Positions 41,749 to 50,869 of a DNA stretch of 64,000 bases are shown here, in pieces; the stretch's first letter is position 1; every line of letters begins with the position of its first letter. The stretch is from Leptolinea sp964446955. GTDB lineage: Bacteria > Chloroflexota > Anaerolineae > Anaerolineales > Anaerolineaceae. The stretch lies in assembly GCA_964446955.1 (NCBI GenBank), contig CAYUQJ010000006.1:1-64000 (forward strand), written 5' to 3'. The translations under genes were made by a program, and so were the position numbers. The notes below the pieces were generated by a model. The model searched no databases. It was not told where the DNA came from and saw only the letters and a list, made by a program, of their open reading frames with translations.

Positions 41749-43865
41749 ATCAGGAAATAACCATTATGGAAACAACAAAAGTACAAAATAGAAAAAACAA
41801 TTCAATGACCGGGTTGGTAAAACAGGCCATCTGGTCTGCCATACTAAAACTTAACCCTGCCCGTATGATCCACAATCCAGTGATGTTTATCGTTGAAGTT
41901 GGAAGCGGATTAACAACCGCCCTCTGGATTCAGGCGCTATTGGGAAAAGGTGAAGCCCCTGTATCCTTCATCGGAGCTATTGCCGCCTGGTTATGGTTCA
42001 CTGTTCTTTTCGCCAACTTTTCTGAAGCGCTTGCCGAAGGACGCGGTAAAGCCCAGGCAGAAGCGTTGCGGAAAACCCGGCAGGAAACCAAAGCCAAAAA
42101 AATATTTTCAATACCCGCCGGGCAGGCAAAACCGGAAAAGTTCGAATTGATGGAATCCACCTGGTTACGTTCAGGGGATTTGTATCTGGTAGAAACCGGT
42201 GACATCATGCCGGCTGATGGCGAGATCATTATGGGTATCGCATCAGTAGATGAAAGCGCCGTTACCGGTGAATCAGCCCCGGTTATCCGGGAAGCTGGTG
42301 GAGACCGCTCTGCTGTCACCGGTGGTACGCGGCTGCTCTCAGACTGGTTGGTTGTCAGGGTTTCCTCTGATCCCGGTGAAGGCTTTTTGGATAAGATGAT
42401 CAACCTGGTGGAAGGCGCAAAACGCTGTAAAACTCCCAACGAGATCGCGTTGAACATCCTGTTGGCTTCGTTCACAATCATTTTCCTGGTGGTTTGTGTC
42501 ACCCTGATGCCATTTTCACTTTACAGTGTCCGGTCTGCCGGACAGGGAAACCCGGTGACAATCACCGTTTTGATCGCCCTGCTTGTTTGTCTGATTCCAA
42601 CAACGATCGGTGGCCTTCTTTCAGCCATCGGAATTGCGGGTATGGATCGGTTGATCCAGCGCAATGTCATCGCGCTTTCAGGCAGGGCTGTGGAAGCCGC
42701 CGGTGATATTGATGTGCTTCTGCTGGATAAAACTGGAACAATCACCCTGGGTAACCGTCAGGCAGTTGCTTTTCTGCCAGTAGGGGGTATTTCTGAGTTT
42801 GACTTAGCAGACGCCGCACAACTGGCTTCCCTTGCCGATGAAACACCTGAAGGGCGCAGTGTTGTCGTTCTGGCTAAAGAGAAATTCAACCTGCGAGGTC
42901 GCACAGTCTCATCCAGCACAGAATACCCGAAAGGGATGCGGTTTATCCCGTTTTCAGCCCAATCCCGCATGAGCGGGGTTGATCTCGACCATACCAGCAT
43001 CCGTAAAGGCGCTCCGGATACCATGTATTCTGCCATGGATACAGCCGGAATTCCTGCACCGCTTGACCTCAAGCAAATCGTTGAACGCATCGCCCATAGC
43101 GGCGGAACTCCTCTGGTTGTGACAAAAAATGAAACCCCGCTTGGTGTCATCCACCTTAAAGATATCGTCAAAATTGGTTTAAGTGAGCGTTTTGGCCAAT
43201 TACGGAAAATGGGGATAAAGACCATCATGATCACTGGTGATAACCCGCTTACAGCGGCGGCCATCGCGGCGGAAGCCGGTGTTGATGATTTTCTTGCCCA
43301 GGCTACACCTGAAAATAAGCTGAAACTTATCCGCGAAATTCAGGCAGAAGGCCGGTTGGTTGCCATGACCGGCGATGGAACCAATGATGCCCCAGCCCTG
43401 GCGCAGGCGGATGTTGCAGTAGCTATGAATACCGGCACCCAACCGGCTCGGGAAGCGGCCAATATGATTGATCTTGAATCAAACCCGACAAAACTAATTG
43501 AGATCGTTGAAATCGGAAAGCAGCTTTTAATGACCCGCGGTTCACTGACCACCTTTAGTATCGCCAATGACATTGCGAAATATTTTGCCATCATCCCGGC
43601 GGCTTTCGCGGCTACCTATCCGCAATTGGCGGTTCTCAATTTTATGCGTTTGTCATCACCCGGGAACGCCATCCTATCTGCTGTAATCTTCAACGCGCTG
43701 ATCATCATCGCGTTAATCCCACTGGCACTAAAAGGCATCCCGTATCGAGCCGTTAGCGCATCCATGTTGCTGCGTGACAACCTGTTGATCTATGGAATGG
43801 GCGGGTTGATTGCTCCATTTATCGGGATAAAACTCATCGATATGCTACTAACCCTCTTTTTGTAG
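41745..43865 (+). CDS. kdpB: KdpB, P-type ATPase subunit of Kdp
   Basis: 706 residues from the ATG overlapping the kdpA stop; a second ATG at 41766, with AGGA upstream, is also possible. Phosphorylated Asp328 in LLLDKTGTITLGN, actuator-domain TGES (174-177), nucleotide-binding KGAPD, and hinge MTGDGTNDAPALAQAD are all present. It hydrolyses ATP to drive K+ uptake through KdpA. The gene is followed 20 bp later not by kdpC but by a small extra gene, which is unusual. Confidence 0.97.
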   Translation: MNQEITIMETTKVQNRKNNSMTGLVKQAIWSAILKLNPARMIHNPVMFIVEVGSGLTTALWIQALLGKGEAPVSFIGAIAAWLWFTVLFANFSEALAEGRGKAQAEALRKTRQETKAKKIFSIPAGQAKPEKFELMESTWLRSGDLYLVETGDIMPADGEIIMGIASVDESAVTGESAPVIREAGGDRSAVTGGTRLLSDWLVVRVSSDPGEGFLDKMINLVEGAKRCKTPNEIALNILLASFTIIFLVVCVTLMPFSLYSVRSAGQGNPVTITVLIALLVCLIPTTIGGLLSAIGIAGMDRLIQRNVIALSGRAVEAAGDIDVLLLDKTGTITLGNRQAVAFLPVGGISEFDLADAAQLASLADETPEGRSVVVLAKEKFNLRGRTVSSSTEYPKGMRFIPFSAQSRMSGVDLDHTSIRKGAPDTMYSAMDTAGIPAPLDLKQIVERIAHSGGTPLVVTKNETPLGVIHLKDIVKIGLSERFGQLRKMGIKTIMITGDNPLTAAAIAAEAGVDDFLAQATPENKLKLIREIQAEGRLVAMTGDGTNDAPALAQADVAVAMNTGTQPAREAANMIDLESNPTKLIEIVEIGKQLLMTRGSLTTFSIANDIAKYFAIIPAAFAATYPQLAVLNFMRLSSPGNAILSAVIFNALIIIALIPLALKGIPYRAVSASMLLRDNLLIYGMGGLIAPFIGIKLIDMLLTLFL

Positions 43866-43885
43866 AAGACATTTGGAGAAAGAAA

Positions 43886-44179
43886 ATGTGGAACTTTTCG
43901 GTTTTCACGGCAAAAGTGATGCTCTGGTTTTCATTTCCCATCGTGTGCTCCCTTGAATACGGAGAGCATCTAATCCAGGCGCCCAATCAATGGCATACGA
44001 TCCTCCAAATAGTGGTCGTTATTATCACGATCCAGTGGGTCTTGTTCTGGGATAAGAAATTGATACAGGTCGAAATGGAAAATCTTTATAAAACTCGGAG
44101 GCCTTTATCCAAAACCAAGGGAAGCGGAATGGTAAAAGGTGAAAGATTCGAAAGTAAGAAAGAAGCACGTGTAGAATGA
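43886..44179 (+). CDS. 97-residue membrane protein inserted between kdpB and kdpC
   Basis: Starts at an ATG with GGAG at good distance and ends with a TGA that overlaps the kdpC ATG (ATGA), so it is a true coupled gene of the operon. Two hydrophobic segments (about 6-24 and 40-58) are followed by a positively charged cytoplasmic tail (KTRRPLSKTKGSG). I recognise no family. Position implies a role in assembly or regulation of the pump. Standard kdpFABC operons do not have a gene here. Confidence 0.75.
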   Translation: MWNFSVFTAKVMLWFSFPIVCSLEYGEHLIQAPNQWHTILQIVVVIITIQWVLFWDKKLIQVEMENLYKTRRPLSKTKGSGMVKGERFESKKEARVE

Positions 44180-44751
44180 AAGAACAGATCAAAGCAACTG
44201 TAGTGTTACTGGCATTGTTCATAATCCTGACCGGGTTCCTTTATCCATTAGTTATTACAGGAATAACTCAGGTGTTGTTCCCATGGCAGGCAGATGGCAG
44301 CAAGATCATCAATACCCGTGGAGAAGTCATCGGCTCACAAAATATTGGCCAGAGGTTTGACTCCCCGGGTTACTTCTGGGGACGCCCATCCGAAACATCC
44401 GGCACACCGTATAACACGCAGGCTTCAGGCGGTTCAAATTTGAGTACCATGAATGATTCACTCAAAACCCGGATCAATGAAAGAATTATGAATCTCCAAC
44501 AGGCTGATCCGGAGAACACGATCCCGATCCCGGTAGAACTGGTCACGACTTCAGCAAGTGGACTCGACCCGCACATAAGCCCCGCGGCAGCTCTGTACCA
44601 GGTTAATCGGGTCGCCCGATCCCGCCATTTACCTGAAGAGACAGTTCAAGAGCTTGTAATAGCGCATGTCGAGCAACCTTTTCTAGGTTTTATCGGTACA
44701 CCCCGGGTTAATGTCCTGTTGCTCAATCTGGCTCTAGATTCAGTACAATAA
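44176..44751 (+). CDS. kdpC: KdpC, chaperone-like subunit of Kdp ATPase
   Basis: 191 residues. One N-terminal membrane span (VVLLALFIILTGFLYPLVIT) and an extracytoplasmic domain with the family signatures YFWGRPSET (about 70-80), SGLDPHISPAAA (about 126-138) and GTPRVNVLLLN near the end. KdpC stabilises the pump and helps nucleotide binding. Start overlaps the preceding small gene; the kdpD ATG follows 5 bp after the stop. Confidence 0.95.
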   Translation: MKEQIKATVVLLALFIILTGFLYPLVITGITQVLFPWQADGSKIINTRGEVIGSQNIGQRFDSPGYFWGRPSETSGTPYNTQASGGSNLSTMNDSLKTRINERIMNLQQADPENTIPIPVELVTTSASGLDPHISPAAALYQVNRVARSRHLPEETVQELVIAHVEQPFLGFIGTPRVNVLLLNLALDSVQ

Positions 44752-44756
44752 ATTCT

Positions 44757-47444
44757 ATGAAAGAACACGTGCGACCCAATCCTGATGAGATCCTGGCAAA
44801 GATCCAATTAGATGAAACCAAAAGCCTTAAAGGGAAACTGAAGATCTTTCTAGGATACGCTGCCGGAGTTGGAAAGACTTTTGCCATGCTGGAAGCTGCC
44901 CAGCAACGAAAAGACCAGCGGATTGATGTAGTGATCGGCTTTATTGAAACCCACGGACGGAAGGACACGGAAGCCAAACTGGCGGGGCTGGAGATCATTC
45001 CACGCAAACAGGTTCTCTACCGTGATACGAGTTTTTCTGAAATGGATATTGATGCCATTTTGGAAAGAAACCCCACCCTGGTCATTGTCGACGAGCTGGC
45101 GCATTCCAACATCACAGGTTCACGCCACCCAAAACGGTTTAACGATGTGGAAGAATTGCTGGCAACCGGTATTGATGTGTATACATCGATCAATGTTCAG
45201 CATTTCGACAGTATGAACGACATCGTCCAGCAAATTACCGGAGTGACTGTGCGGGAAACCGTTCCTGACAGACTGATAGACGAAGCTGACGAGATCGAAG
45301 TGATCGATCTTCCACCCGACGAATTGATCCAGCGGTTAAAAGAAGGCAAAGTATATATCCCTGACCAAGCAGCCCGGGCCATTGAGAAATTCTTTCGCAA
45401 GGGCAATCTGACAGCTCTTCGCGAATTAAGTCTGCGGCGGGCGGCCGAACGCGTGGATACGCAGATGCGCTCATATATGCGCGATGAAGCCATCCCCGGT
45501 CCATGGCCAGCGGGCGATCGCATTCTGGTTTGCATCAGTTCCCATCCGCTGGGAGAGCGTTTGATCCGCGCCGGTCGGAAGTTATCAGATGATCTTGATG
45601 CGGAATGGATCGTGGCATTTGTTGAAACCCCCGGTCATATACACATGCCATCAGAGAACCAAGAGCGCATCGTGCGTAATTTGAGCCTGGCCGAACAATT
45701 GGGTGCGCACATTGAATATTTAACCGGCGCAACCGTCTCTCAAGCGGTTATAGATTATTCCCGCCAGAACAATATCACCAAGATCATCGCCGGAAAACCA
45801 TTGCGTCCACGCTGGTTTGAAATTCTTCGTGGCGGTTCTGTTCTTGATCAGATCATCCGGGACAGCAGTATGATTGATATTTACGTGATCAGTGAAGCGA
45901 AATATGAGCCGCTTACCCTGCCACACACACACAAGTTGCTCAACAGACAATGGGACCGTTATATAAAAAGTTTGCTTATCGTCGGGTTGGTTACCGTTTT
46001 CAATGCATTCTTCCTGAAAGAACTTAATCCAACCAACCTGGTTATGTTCTATTTGGCCGCAGTCGTCATATCGGCTGTTTTTTTCGGCCGGGGTCCATCC
46101 ATTCTCGCCTCACTGGTAAGCGTATTGGTGTTCGATTTCTTCTTCATTGATCCGGAATTTACATTTGTGGTCGATGATACAGAGTACATTGTGACCTTTA
46201 TCGCCTTTCTGGGGGTGGGCCTGATCATTAGTTCATCCGCATCACTCCTTCGGGACCAGGTGGACCAATTGAGAAACCGGGAAAAGAACGCGCAAGCTAT
46301 TAATTCAATAAGTAAAGAATTGACAGCAGCCATCAACCTTGATGATGTATTGAGAGTCGTGGAAAAAAAGGTCAGTCAGACCTTCGATTGCCAGGTGGCC
46401 ATTCTATTACCACACCAGTCTGACTTGGTGGTTAAAGTAGCTACGAGTGGATTCCAATTGGATGCCAATGAGATCGCTGTCGCGGAGTGGGTATATAACA
46501 ATGCACAGGTCGCCGGACAGGGAACAGAAACACTGCCAGCATCATCCATGCGATGCCTGCCGTTGATCACATCGCATGGCATAGTTGGCGCGTTGGGAAT
46601 CAAACGTACCGATATGACTATTTTGAACATAATCAACAATCGCTTATTGATGGAGAACTTCACCAACCTGGCCGCGCTGGCTATTGAGCGTGCTTTATTT
46701 GCCGAGCAGGCCAGCCAGGCAGAATCACTGCGAACCACAGAGAAATTACAATCTGCCCTGTTAAATTCCATCTCACATGAGCTGCGTACACCACTTTCAT
46801 CCATTATGGGGGTACTGACCAGCCTTGATGAAGATGATAAGGAACCAGGTGAACAGAATAAGATGAACCCGGCCACCCGGATGGAATTGATCCGTTCGGC
46901 ATCAGATCAGACCCGGCAAATGAACCAGTTGGTCGGCAACCTGCTGGATATGACCCGCATTGAAGCCGGATCGTTCAATTTGAAACGTGTTCCTGTTGAC
47001 CTGCAGGACCTGATCGGAGCCGTCCTCAACCAGATGGAAAACCGCCTGAAAGATCGCCCAATCGATATTCGTATTCCCGATGATCTGCCGGTTGTCCAAC
47101 TGGATTCCATTTTGATCGGGCAAACATTGACCAACCTTTTGGATAACGCGGTCAAGTTTTCTCCCGCTGGAACCCGGATCGGTATTGAAGTAGTTCAGGA
47201 ACAAAAGGACATCTGGATTCGGATTCTGGATCAGGGTCCGGGTGTTCTACCGGATGAGCTGGAAAAAATCTTTGAAAAGTTTTACCGCGGAAGTACCTTT
47301 GGCGCTTCGACAGGTACCGGTTTGGGGCTCTCAATATGCCGCGGGATCATTGAAGCCCATGGGGGTACAATACACGCGGAAAACCTCAACACAGGCGGTT
47401 TTCTGATCTCGTTTTCCATTCCTTTGGGATCGTCTGAAAAGTAG
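44757..47444 (+). CDS. kdpD: KdpD, potassium/turgor sensor histidine kinase
   Basis: 895 residues. N-terminal KdpD ATP-binding domain with Walker A GYAAGVGKT (33-41) and ELAHSN, universal-stress domain (about 250-378), four membrane spans (DUF4118, about 402-495), GAF-like domain (about 515-650), HisKA with phospho-His674 in SISHELRTPLSSIMG, and HATPase with DNAVKFSPAG and GTGLGLSICRG. It senses low K+ or turgor and phosphorylates KdpE. All domains of the full-length sensor are present. Begins 5 bp after kdpC. Confidence 0.96.
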   Translation: MKEHVRPNPDEILAKIQLDETKSLKGKLKIFLGYAAGVGKTFAMLEAAQQRKDQRIDVVIGFIETHGRKDTEAKLAGLEIIPRKQVLYRDTSFSEMDIDAILERNPTLVIVDELAHSNITGSRHPKRFNDVEELLATGIDVYTSINVQHFDSMNDIVQQITGVTVRETVPDRLIDEADEIEVIDLPPDELIQRLKEGKVYIPDQAARAIEKFFRKGNLTALRELSLRRAAERVDTQMRSYMRDEAIPGPWPAGDRILVCISSHPLGERLIRAGRKLSDDLDAEWIVAFVETPGHIHMPSENQERIVRNLSLAEQLGAHIEYLTGATVSQAVIDYSRQNNITKIIAGKPLRPRWFEILRGGSVLDQIIRDSSMIDIYVISEAKYEPLTLPHTHKLLNRQWDRYIKSLLIVGLVTVFNAFFLKELNPTNLVMFYLAAVVISAVFFGRGPSILASLVSVLVFDFFFIDPEFTFVVDDTEYIVTFIAFLGVGLIISSSASLLRDQVDQLRNREKNAQAINSISKELTAAINLDDVLRVVEKKVSQTFDCQVAILLPHQSDLVVKVATSGFQLDANEIAVAEWVYNNAQVAGQGTETLPASSMRCLPLITSHGIVGALGIKRTDMTILNIINNRLLMENFTNLAALAIERALFAEQASQAESLRTTEKLQSALLNSISHELRTPLSSIMGVLTSLDEDDKEPGEQNKMNPATRMELIRSASDQTRQMNQLVGNLLDMTRIEAGSFNLKRVPVDLQDLIGAVLNQMENRLKDRPIDIRIPDDLPVVQLDSILIGQTLTNLLDNAVKFSPAGTRIGIEVVQEQKDIWIRILDQGPGVLPDELEKIFEKFYRGSTFGASTGTGLGLSICRGIIEAHGGTIHAENLNTGGFLISFSIPLGSSEK

Positions 47445-47455
47445 GGTATGTCCAT

Positions 47456-48145
47456 ATGTCAGGAAGTCTGCGGGTACTCATAGTCGATGACGAGATTGAG
47501 ATACGGCGGTTTTTGCGTGCTTCATTATCGGCTCACGGGTATACCATTTTTGAAGCCTCTTCCGGACATGAAGCTCTGCATATGGCTGTGAACAACCGGC
47601 CAGATCTGTTAATCCTCGACCTAGGCTTACCGGATATTGATGGGGTGGAAGTTACCCGCCGGCTGCGGGAATGGAGCCAGATTCCGATCATCATCCTTTC
47701 GGTGCGTGACCGGGAACAGGATAAGATTCTGGCGTTGGACGCAGAAGCGGATGACTACCTGACCAAACCCTTCGGTATCGGTGAACTTATGGCGCGGATC
47801 CGGGGGGTGATGCGTCGCATGATCACACCTGAAGGGATATCTTCTTATACAATAGGCGGGTTGACGGTTGACCTTGCCCGACATAAAGTAATCATTAATG
47901 GAAACGAGATCACCCTGACTCCGACAGAATTCGATCTATTGAAAATCCTGACCCAAAACGCCGGCAAAGTGTTGACCCACAAATATCTCATTCACCAGGT
48001 GTGGGGAACTGCGTACGAAGACGAAGACCGATTACTCCGGGTTAATATCGCCAATTTACGGCGTAAACTGGAGAAAAATCCTTCCAAGCCTGAGTATATC
48101 TTGACGGAGTTGGGGGTGGGCTACCGGCTCTACTCCGGAGATTGA
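47456..48145 (+). CDS. kdpE: KdpE, OmpR-type response regulator of kdp
   Basis: 229 residues. Receiver domain with phospho-Asp55 in LLILDLGLPD, acidic pair VDDE, conserved Lys in YLTKPF, and a C-terminal winged helix (ITLTPTEFDLLKILTQNAGK, GVGYRLYSGD). It activates kdp transcription. Begins 11 bp after kdpD. Its last 16 bases overlap the convergent DUF1349 gene, so there is no room for a terminator between them. Confidence 0.96.
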   Translation: MSGSLRVLIVDDEIEIRRFLRASLSAHGYTIFEASSGHEALHMAVNNRPDLLILDLGLPDIDGVEVTRRLREWSQIPIIILSVRDREQDKILALDAEADDYLTKPFGIGELMARIRGVMRRMITPEGISSYTIGGLTVDLARHKVIINGNEITLTPTEFDLLKILTQNAGKVLTHKYLIHQVWGTAYEDEDRLLRVNIANLRRKLEKNPSKPEYILTELGVGYRLYSGD

Positions 48146-48732
48146 TCCGGGGTTTTATATATCTCCCACATACATTCGCCCAGTGAGAAATCAGAGAATT
48201 TCGATTGGAAAGAGGATTTCAACGGACTGCACGCGTACACACCCAGATTCACCGGTTCAAGCGGCACGTGCATGTGGAACATGCGCATTTGTTGGAAGAC
48301 TTTCCCGTCGTAGGAATTTTCAATGTAAAAATCCGGCCCGCGGCGGCTGAGGCGGTATACCATCGTCTGGATGGCCGCGTCAATGTCGGTGGTGGCCCAG
48401 TCCGAATAGCCCAGGTTGGTGACCACACTGCCCAGGCGGCCGATGGTTTTGTTCTCAAGTTCCACCGAAGCCTTGAACCAGTTGTCCGGGTCGTGGTAAA
48501 TGACCACCCCGCACTGGTCGTAGATCTTTTCGGGCTTCCAGGCGACCCGGACGGAAAAGCTAAATTCCGTCTTTTCCACCGGCACCAGGAAAGCGTGGGC
48601 GTTATCATTGCGGAAGCCGTAATAGGTGCGCTGCCAGAAATCGGTGTTCGGGTCCGTGGTGAGGGTCAGGGTAGCGGCGGTCAGTTCAAAGACTTTCGGC
48701 GGATTGAGCCAGTGAAATTGTGACAGGTCCAT
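48130..48732 (-). CDS. DUF1349 family protein
   Basis: 200 residues, no signal peptide or membrane span. The pattern NDNAHAFLVPVEKTEFSFSV, KIYDQCGVVIYHDPDNWFKA, SVELENKTIGRLGSVVTNLG and NLGVYACSPLKSSFQSKFSD matches the DUF1349 family, predicted to have a concanavalin-like beta-sandwich. Family members are often encoded near sugar-metabolism genes, but their role is untested. Its 3' end overlaps kdpE on the other strand. Confidence 0.85.
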   Translation of the reverse strand: MDLSQFHWLNPPKVFELTAATLTLTTDPNTDFWQRTYYGFRNDNAHAFLVPVEKTEFSFSVRVAWKPEKIYDQCGVVIYHDPDNWFKASVELENKTIGRLGSVVTNLGYSDWATTDIDAAIQTMVYRLSRRGPDFYIENSYDGKVFQQMRMFHMHVPLEPVNLGVYACSPLKSSFQSKFSDFSLGECMWEIYKTPDQSPE

Positions 48733-48805
48733 AACGATGGTAATCCCTTCTCTTTCTGCGCGGAGTTGGTTATGACTTTTACATGATTATACAAAAACCT
48801 TATGA

Positions 48806-48912
48806 GATCATTATAAGTGGCTATTTTACAAAGCATTTTTTATTTTATTGATCATTAATTTGACCATTATAAGTAAATAATGCTTTTATTGGTCATTATA
48901 TTGATCATTATA
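48806..48912. repeat. Operator-like repeat array upstream of hipB-hipA
   Basis: Five copies of the core GRYCATTA(T/A) start at 48806, 48850, 48862, 48891 and 48903. Two pairs have 12-bp internal spacing and are exactly 41 bp apart. The array ends 24 bp before the TATAAT of the hip promoter. Expected for a HipB-type repressor binding several sites in its own promoter. The surrounding region is very AT-rich. Confidence 0.65.
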
Positions 48913-48935
48913 TATTGTGTATTTCATAAAGATGC

Positions 48936-48941
48936 TATAAT
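48936..48941 (+). promoter_or_regulatory. -10 element of the hipBA promoter
   Basis: TATAAT with a weak -35 (TATTGT, 48913-48918, 17-base spacing) that overlaps the end of the last repeat, consistent with repression by a bound HipB. Confidence 0.5.
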
Positions 48942-48998
48942 GGCATTGACTTTTCTCCCGTAGTTTTTCCTACTTTTAAAAGGAAAGTGAGGACTGGA

Positions 48999-49364
48999 GT
49001 GAAATCAATCGATTTTTCCATTGCAACGAGTGAGCAGATCGAAGAATTCCTCAGTGGGCAATTGAGAAGAATAAGGCTTTCGCGGAATTTAACCCAGACT
49101 CAATTAGCGCAAAAGTCGGGGGTTGCATTTACAACGGTAAAAAGACTCGAAGGTGGCAAGAGTGTCTCATTAGACACTTTTATCCGAATTTTGATGGCGT
49201 TAGAACTTCACCATAACCTTGAAAGACTTCTGCCCGATCCAACAATACGTCCCATAGAACGTGTTGCCACGGGTGGTCGTGAACGAAAACGCGCCCGTCC
49301 CAAACAACCTGACACGGATCATTCAACCTGGGTTTGGGGAGACGAGTCGGGGAATAAGAAATGA
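48999..49364 (+). CDS. HipB-like XRE-family antitoxin
   Basis: 121 residues from the GTG at 48999, with GAGG six bases upstream; GTG at 48987 is also in frame. A helix-turn-helix of Cro/XRE type covers about 18-70 (LRRIRLSRNLTQTQLAQKSG, FTTVKRLEGGKSVS). The C-terminal basic tail (GGRERKRARPKQP) may be the disordered segment that contacts the toxin or DNA. It should repress the operon by binding the repeat array and neutralise the HipA-like kinase. Overlaps the next gene by ATGA (49361-49364). Confidence 0.9.
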   Translation: MKSIDFSIATSEQIEEFLSGQLRRIRLSRNLTQTQLAQKSGVAFTTVKRLEGGKSVSLDTFIRILMALELHHNLERLLPDPTIRPIERVATGGRERKRARPKQPDTDHSTWVWGDESGNKK

Positions 49365-50665
49365 GTGACGCAAAAGTAATCCTTTGGGACAGTGAAATTG
49401 GTGCGGTTTCGTGGGTGGAAGATCGACAGGTGGCTGTTTTTCAATACGATCCTTCCTTCATCCGCAGCGGTATTCAAATATCACCCTTGATGATGCCATT
49501 GCGAACGTTGCCCTACGAATTTCCGGCCCTTTCGAAAGAAACCTTTAAAGGCTTGCCGGGTTTGCTGGCGGATTCCCTTCCGGATAAGTTTGGAAATGCG
49601 GTCATTGACACCTGGCTGGCATCTCAGGGACGAACAGCAGCCAGTTTTAATTCCGTTGAACGCTTATGTTATATAGGAAGCCGGGGCATGGGGGGACTCG
49701 AATTCAAACCGGCTCTTCGTATCCCCCACTCAAAATCAGATGAAATTGAAGTTTCTAAACTTGTCGAATTATCAAACAAAATTCTTGATCAACGGGCGGG
49801 ATTGGAAGGAGTTTTTTCAGGCGCAGATGACCAGGATGCGATAGAAGATATCTTGAGGGTCGGAACCTCAGCGGGTGGAGCAAGAGCAAAAGCGATTCTT
49901 GCCTGGAATCCAAAAACGAATGAATTCCGTTCCGGTCAGGTAAAAATTCCATCAGGTTTTGAGTACTGGATTATGAAATTTGACGGGATCAGCAACAACC
50001 GGGACAAAGAACTGGCCGATCCGCAAGGCTATGGAATGATTGAATACGCGTATTACCAGCTGGCGGTGAAAACGGGAATTGAAATGACAGAGTGCCGTCT
50101 TCACCATGAAGGCGGTCGAAGTCATTTTATGACAAAAAGGTTTGACCGCAACGCGGACGGTTCCAAGATCCATATGCAATCGTTATGCGCCATTGCCCAT
50201 GTTGACTTCAACGAACCGGCACTCTACTCCTATGAACAAACGATCCAGATCATGAAACGCCTGGGGTTACCTCAAAGCGATTTGGAGCAGCAAGTTCTAC
50301 GGGCCATGTTTAACGTTGTTGGACGAAATCATGATGACCATGTCAAGAACATTGCCTTCCTGATGAATCGCAGTGGAGAATGGAAACTCTCCCCGGCTTT
50401 TGATGTCTCGTATGCCTACGATCCAATGGGATATTGGACCAGCCAACATCAGATGAGTATCAACGCAAAAAGGGAAATGTTCACCAAACAGGATCTGATC
50501 GCATTGGCAAAGATCGCAGGGATCAAGGCCAGGCGGGCTCTTGAAATGCTGGCCTGCGTGACCACGGCCATGAAATCCTGGCCGGAAGTGGCTGGCAGCG
50601 TGGGTATTGCAGAAGAACGCATCCGAAAAATACAGGCTGCCCATCGAATCTCTCTTTTAAATTGA
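49361..50665 (+). CDS. HipA-like serine/threonine kinase toxin
   Basis: 434 residues, near the usual HipA length. N-terminal subdomain 1 (about 5-110), then the kinase fold: Gly-rich loop VGTSAGGARAKAIL (167-180), Lys in WIMKFDG (about 206), catalytic segment NVVGRNHDDHVKNIAFL (318-334) with Asp325/326 and Asn330, and metal-binding PAFDVS (Asp348). All key residues are present, so it looks active. HipA kinases phosphorylate glutamyl-tRNA synthetase or similar targets, halting growth. Coupled to HipB by ATGA. A methyltransferase-nuclease pair follows, which suggests a shared defence island. Confidence 0.93.
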   Translation: MSDAKVILWDSEIGAVSWVEDRQVAVFQYDPSFIRSGIQISPLMMPLRTLPYEFPALSKETFKGLPGLLADSLPDKFGNAVIDTWLASQGRTAASFNSVERLCYIGSRGMGGLEFKPALRIPHSKSDEIEVSKLVELSNKILDQRAGLEGVFSGADDQDAIEDILRVGTSAGGARAKAILAWNPKTNEFRSGQVKIPSGFEYWIMKFDGISNNRDKELADPQGYGMIEYAYYQLAVKTGIEMTECRLHHEGGRSHFMTKRFDRNADGSKIHMQSLCAIAHVDFNEPALYSYEQTIQIMKRLGLPQSDLEQQVLRAMFNVVGRNHDDHVKNIAFLMNRSGEWKLSPAFDVSYAYDPMGYWTSQHQMSINAKREMFTKQDLIALAKIAGIKARRALEMLACVTTAMKSWPEVAGSVGIAEERIRKIQAAHRISLLN

Positions 50666-50869
50666 ACCTGAATAATGGCTTAATTCAAGCTTTTTTCCCA
50701 TTTGCGTTTCAAAACAGTTGTCCCATCATGAGGTTTTCCGCTCAGCGGCGGCAGATCTGTGTCAAAATTGACCAAAACATGGTTAGAATTAGTGCATCAC
50801 TTGGGAACAACAAAAACCGCACAAAATGGATACCGTTCGGATTTTGCGCACACTGAAGCACGGGGATTT

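Noticed and set aside
48806..48941. AT-rich repeats upstream of hipB as a replication origin or CRISPR
   Set aside because: No initiator or cas gene, repeats are short and next to a promoter; a toxin-antitoxin operator explains them better.
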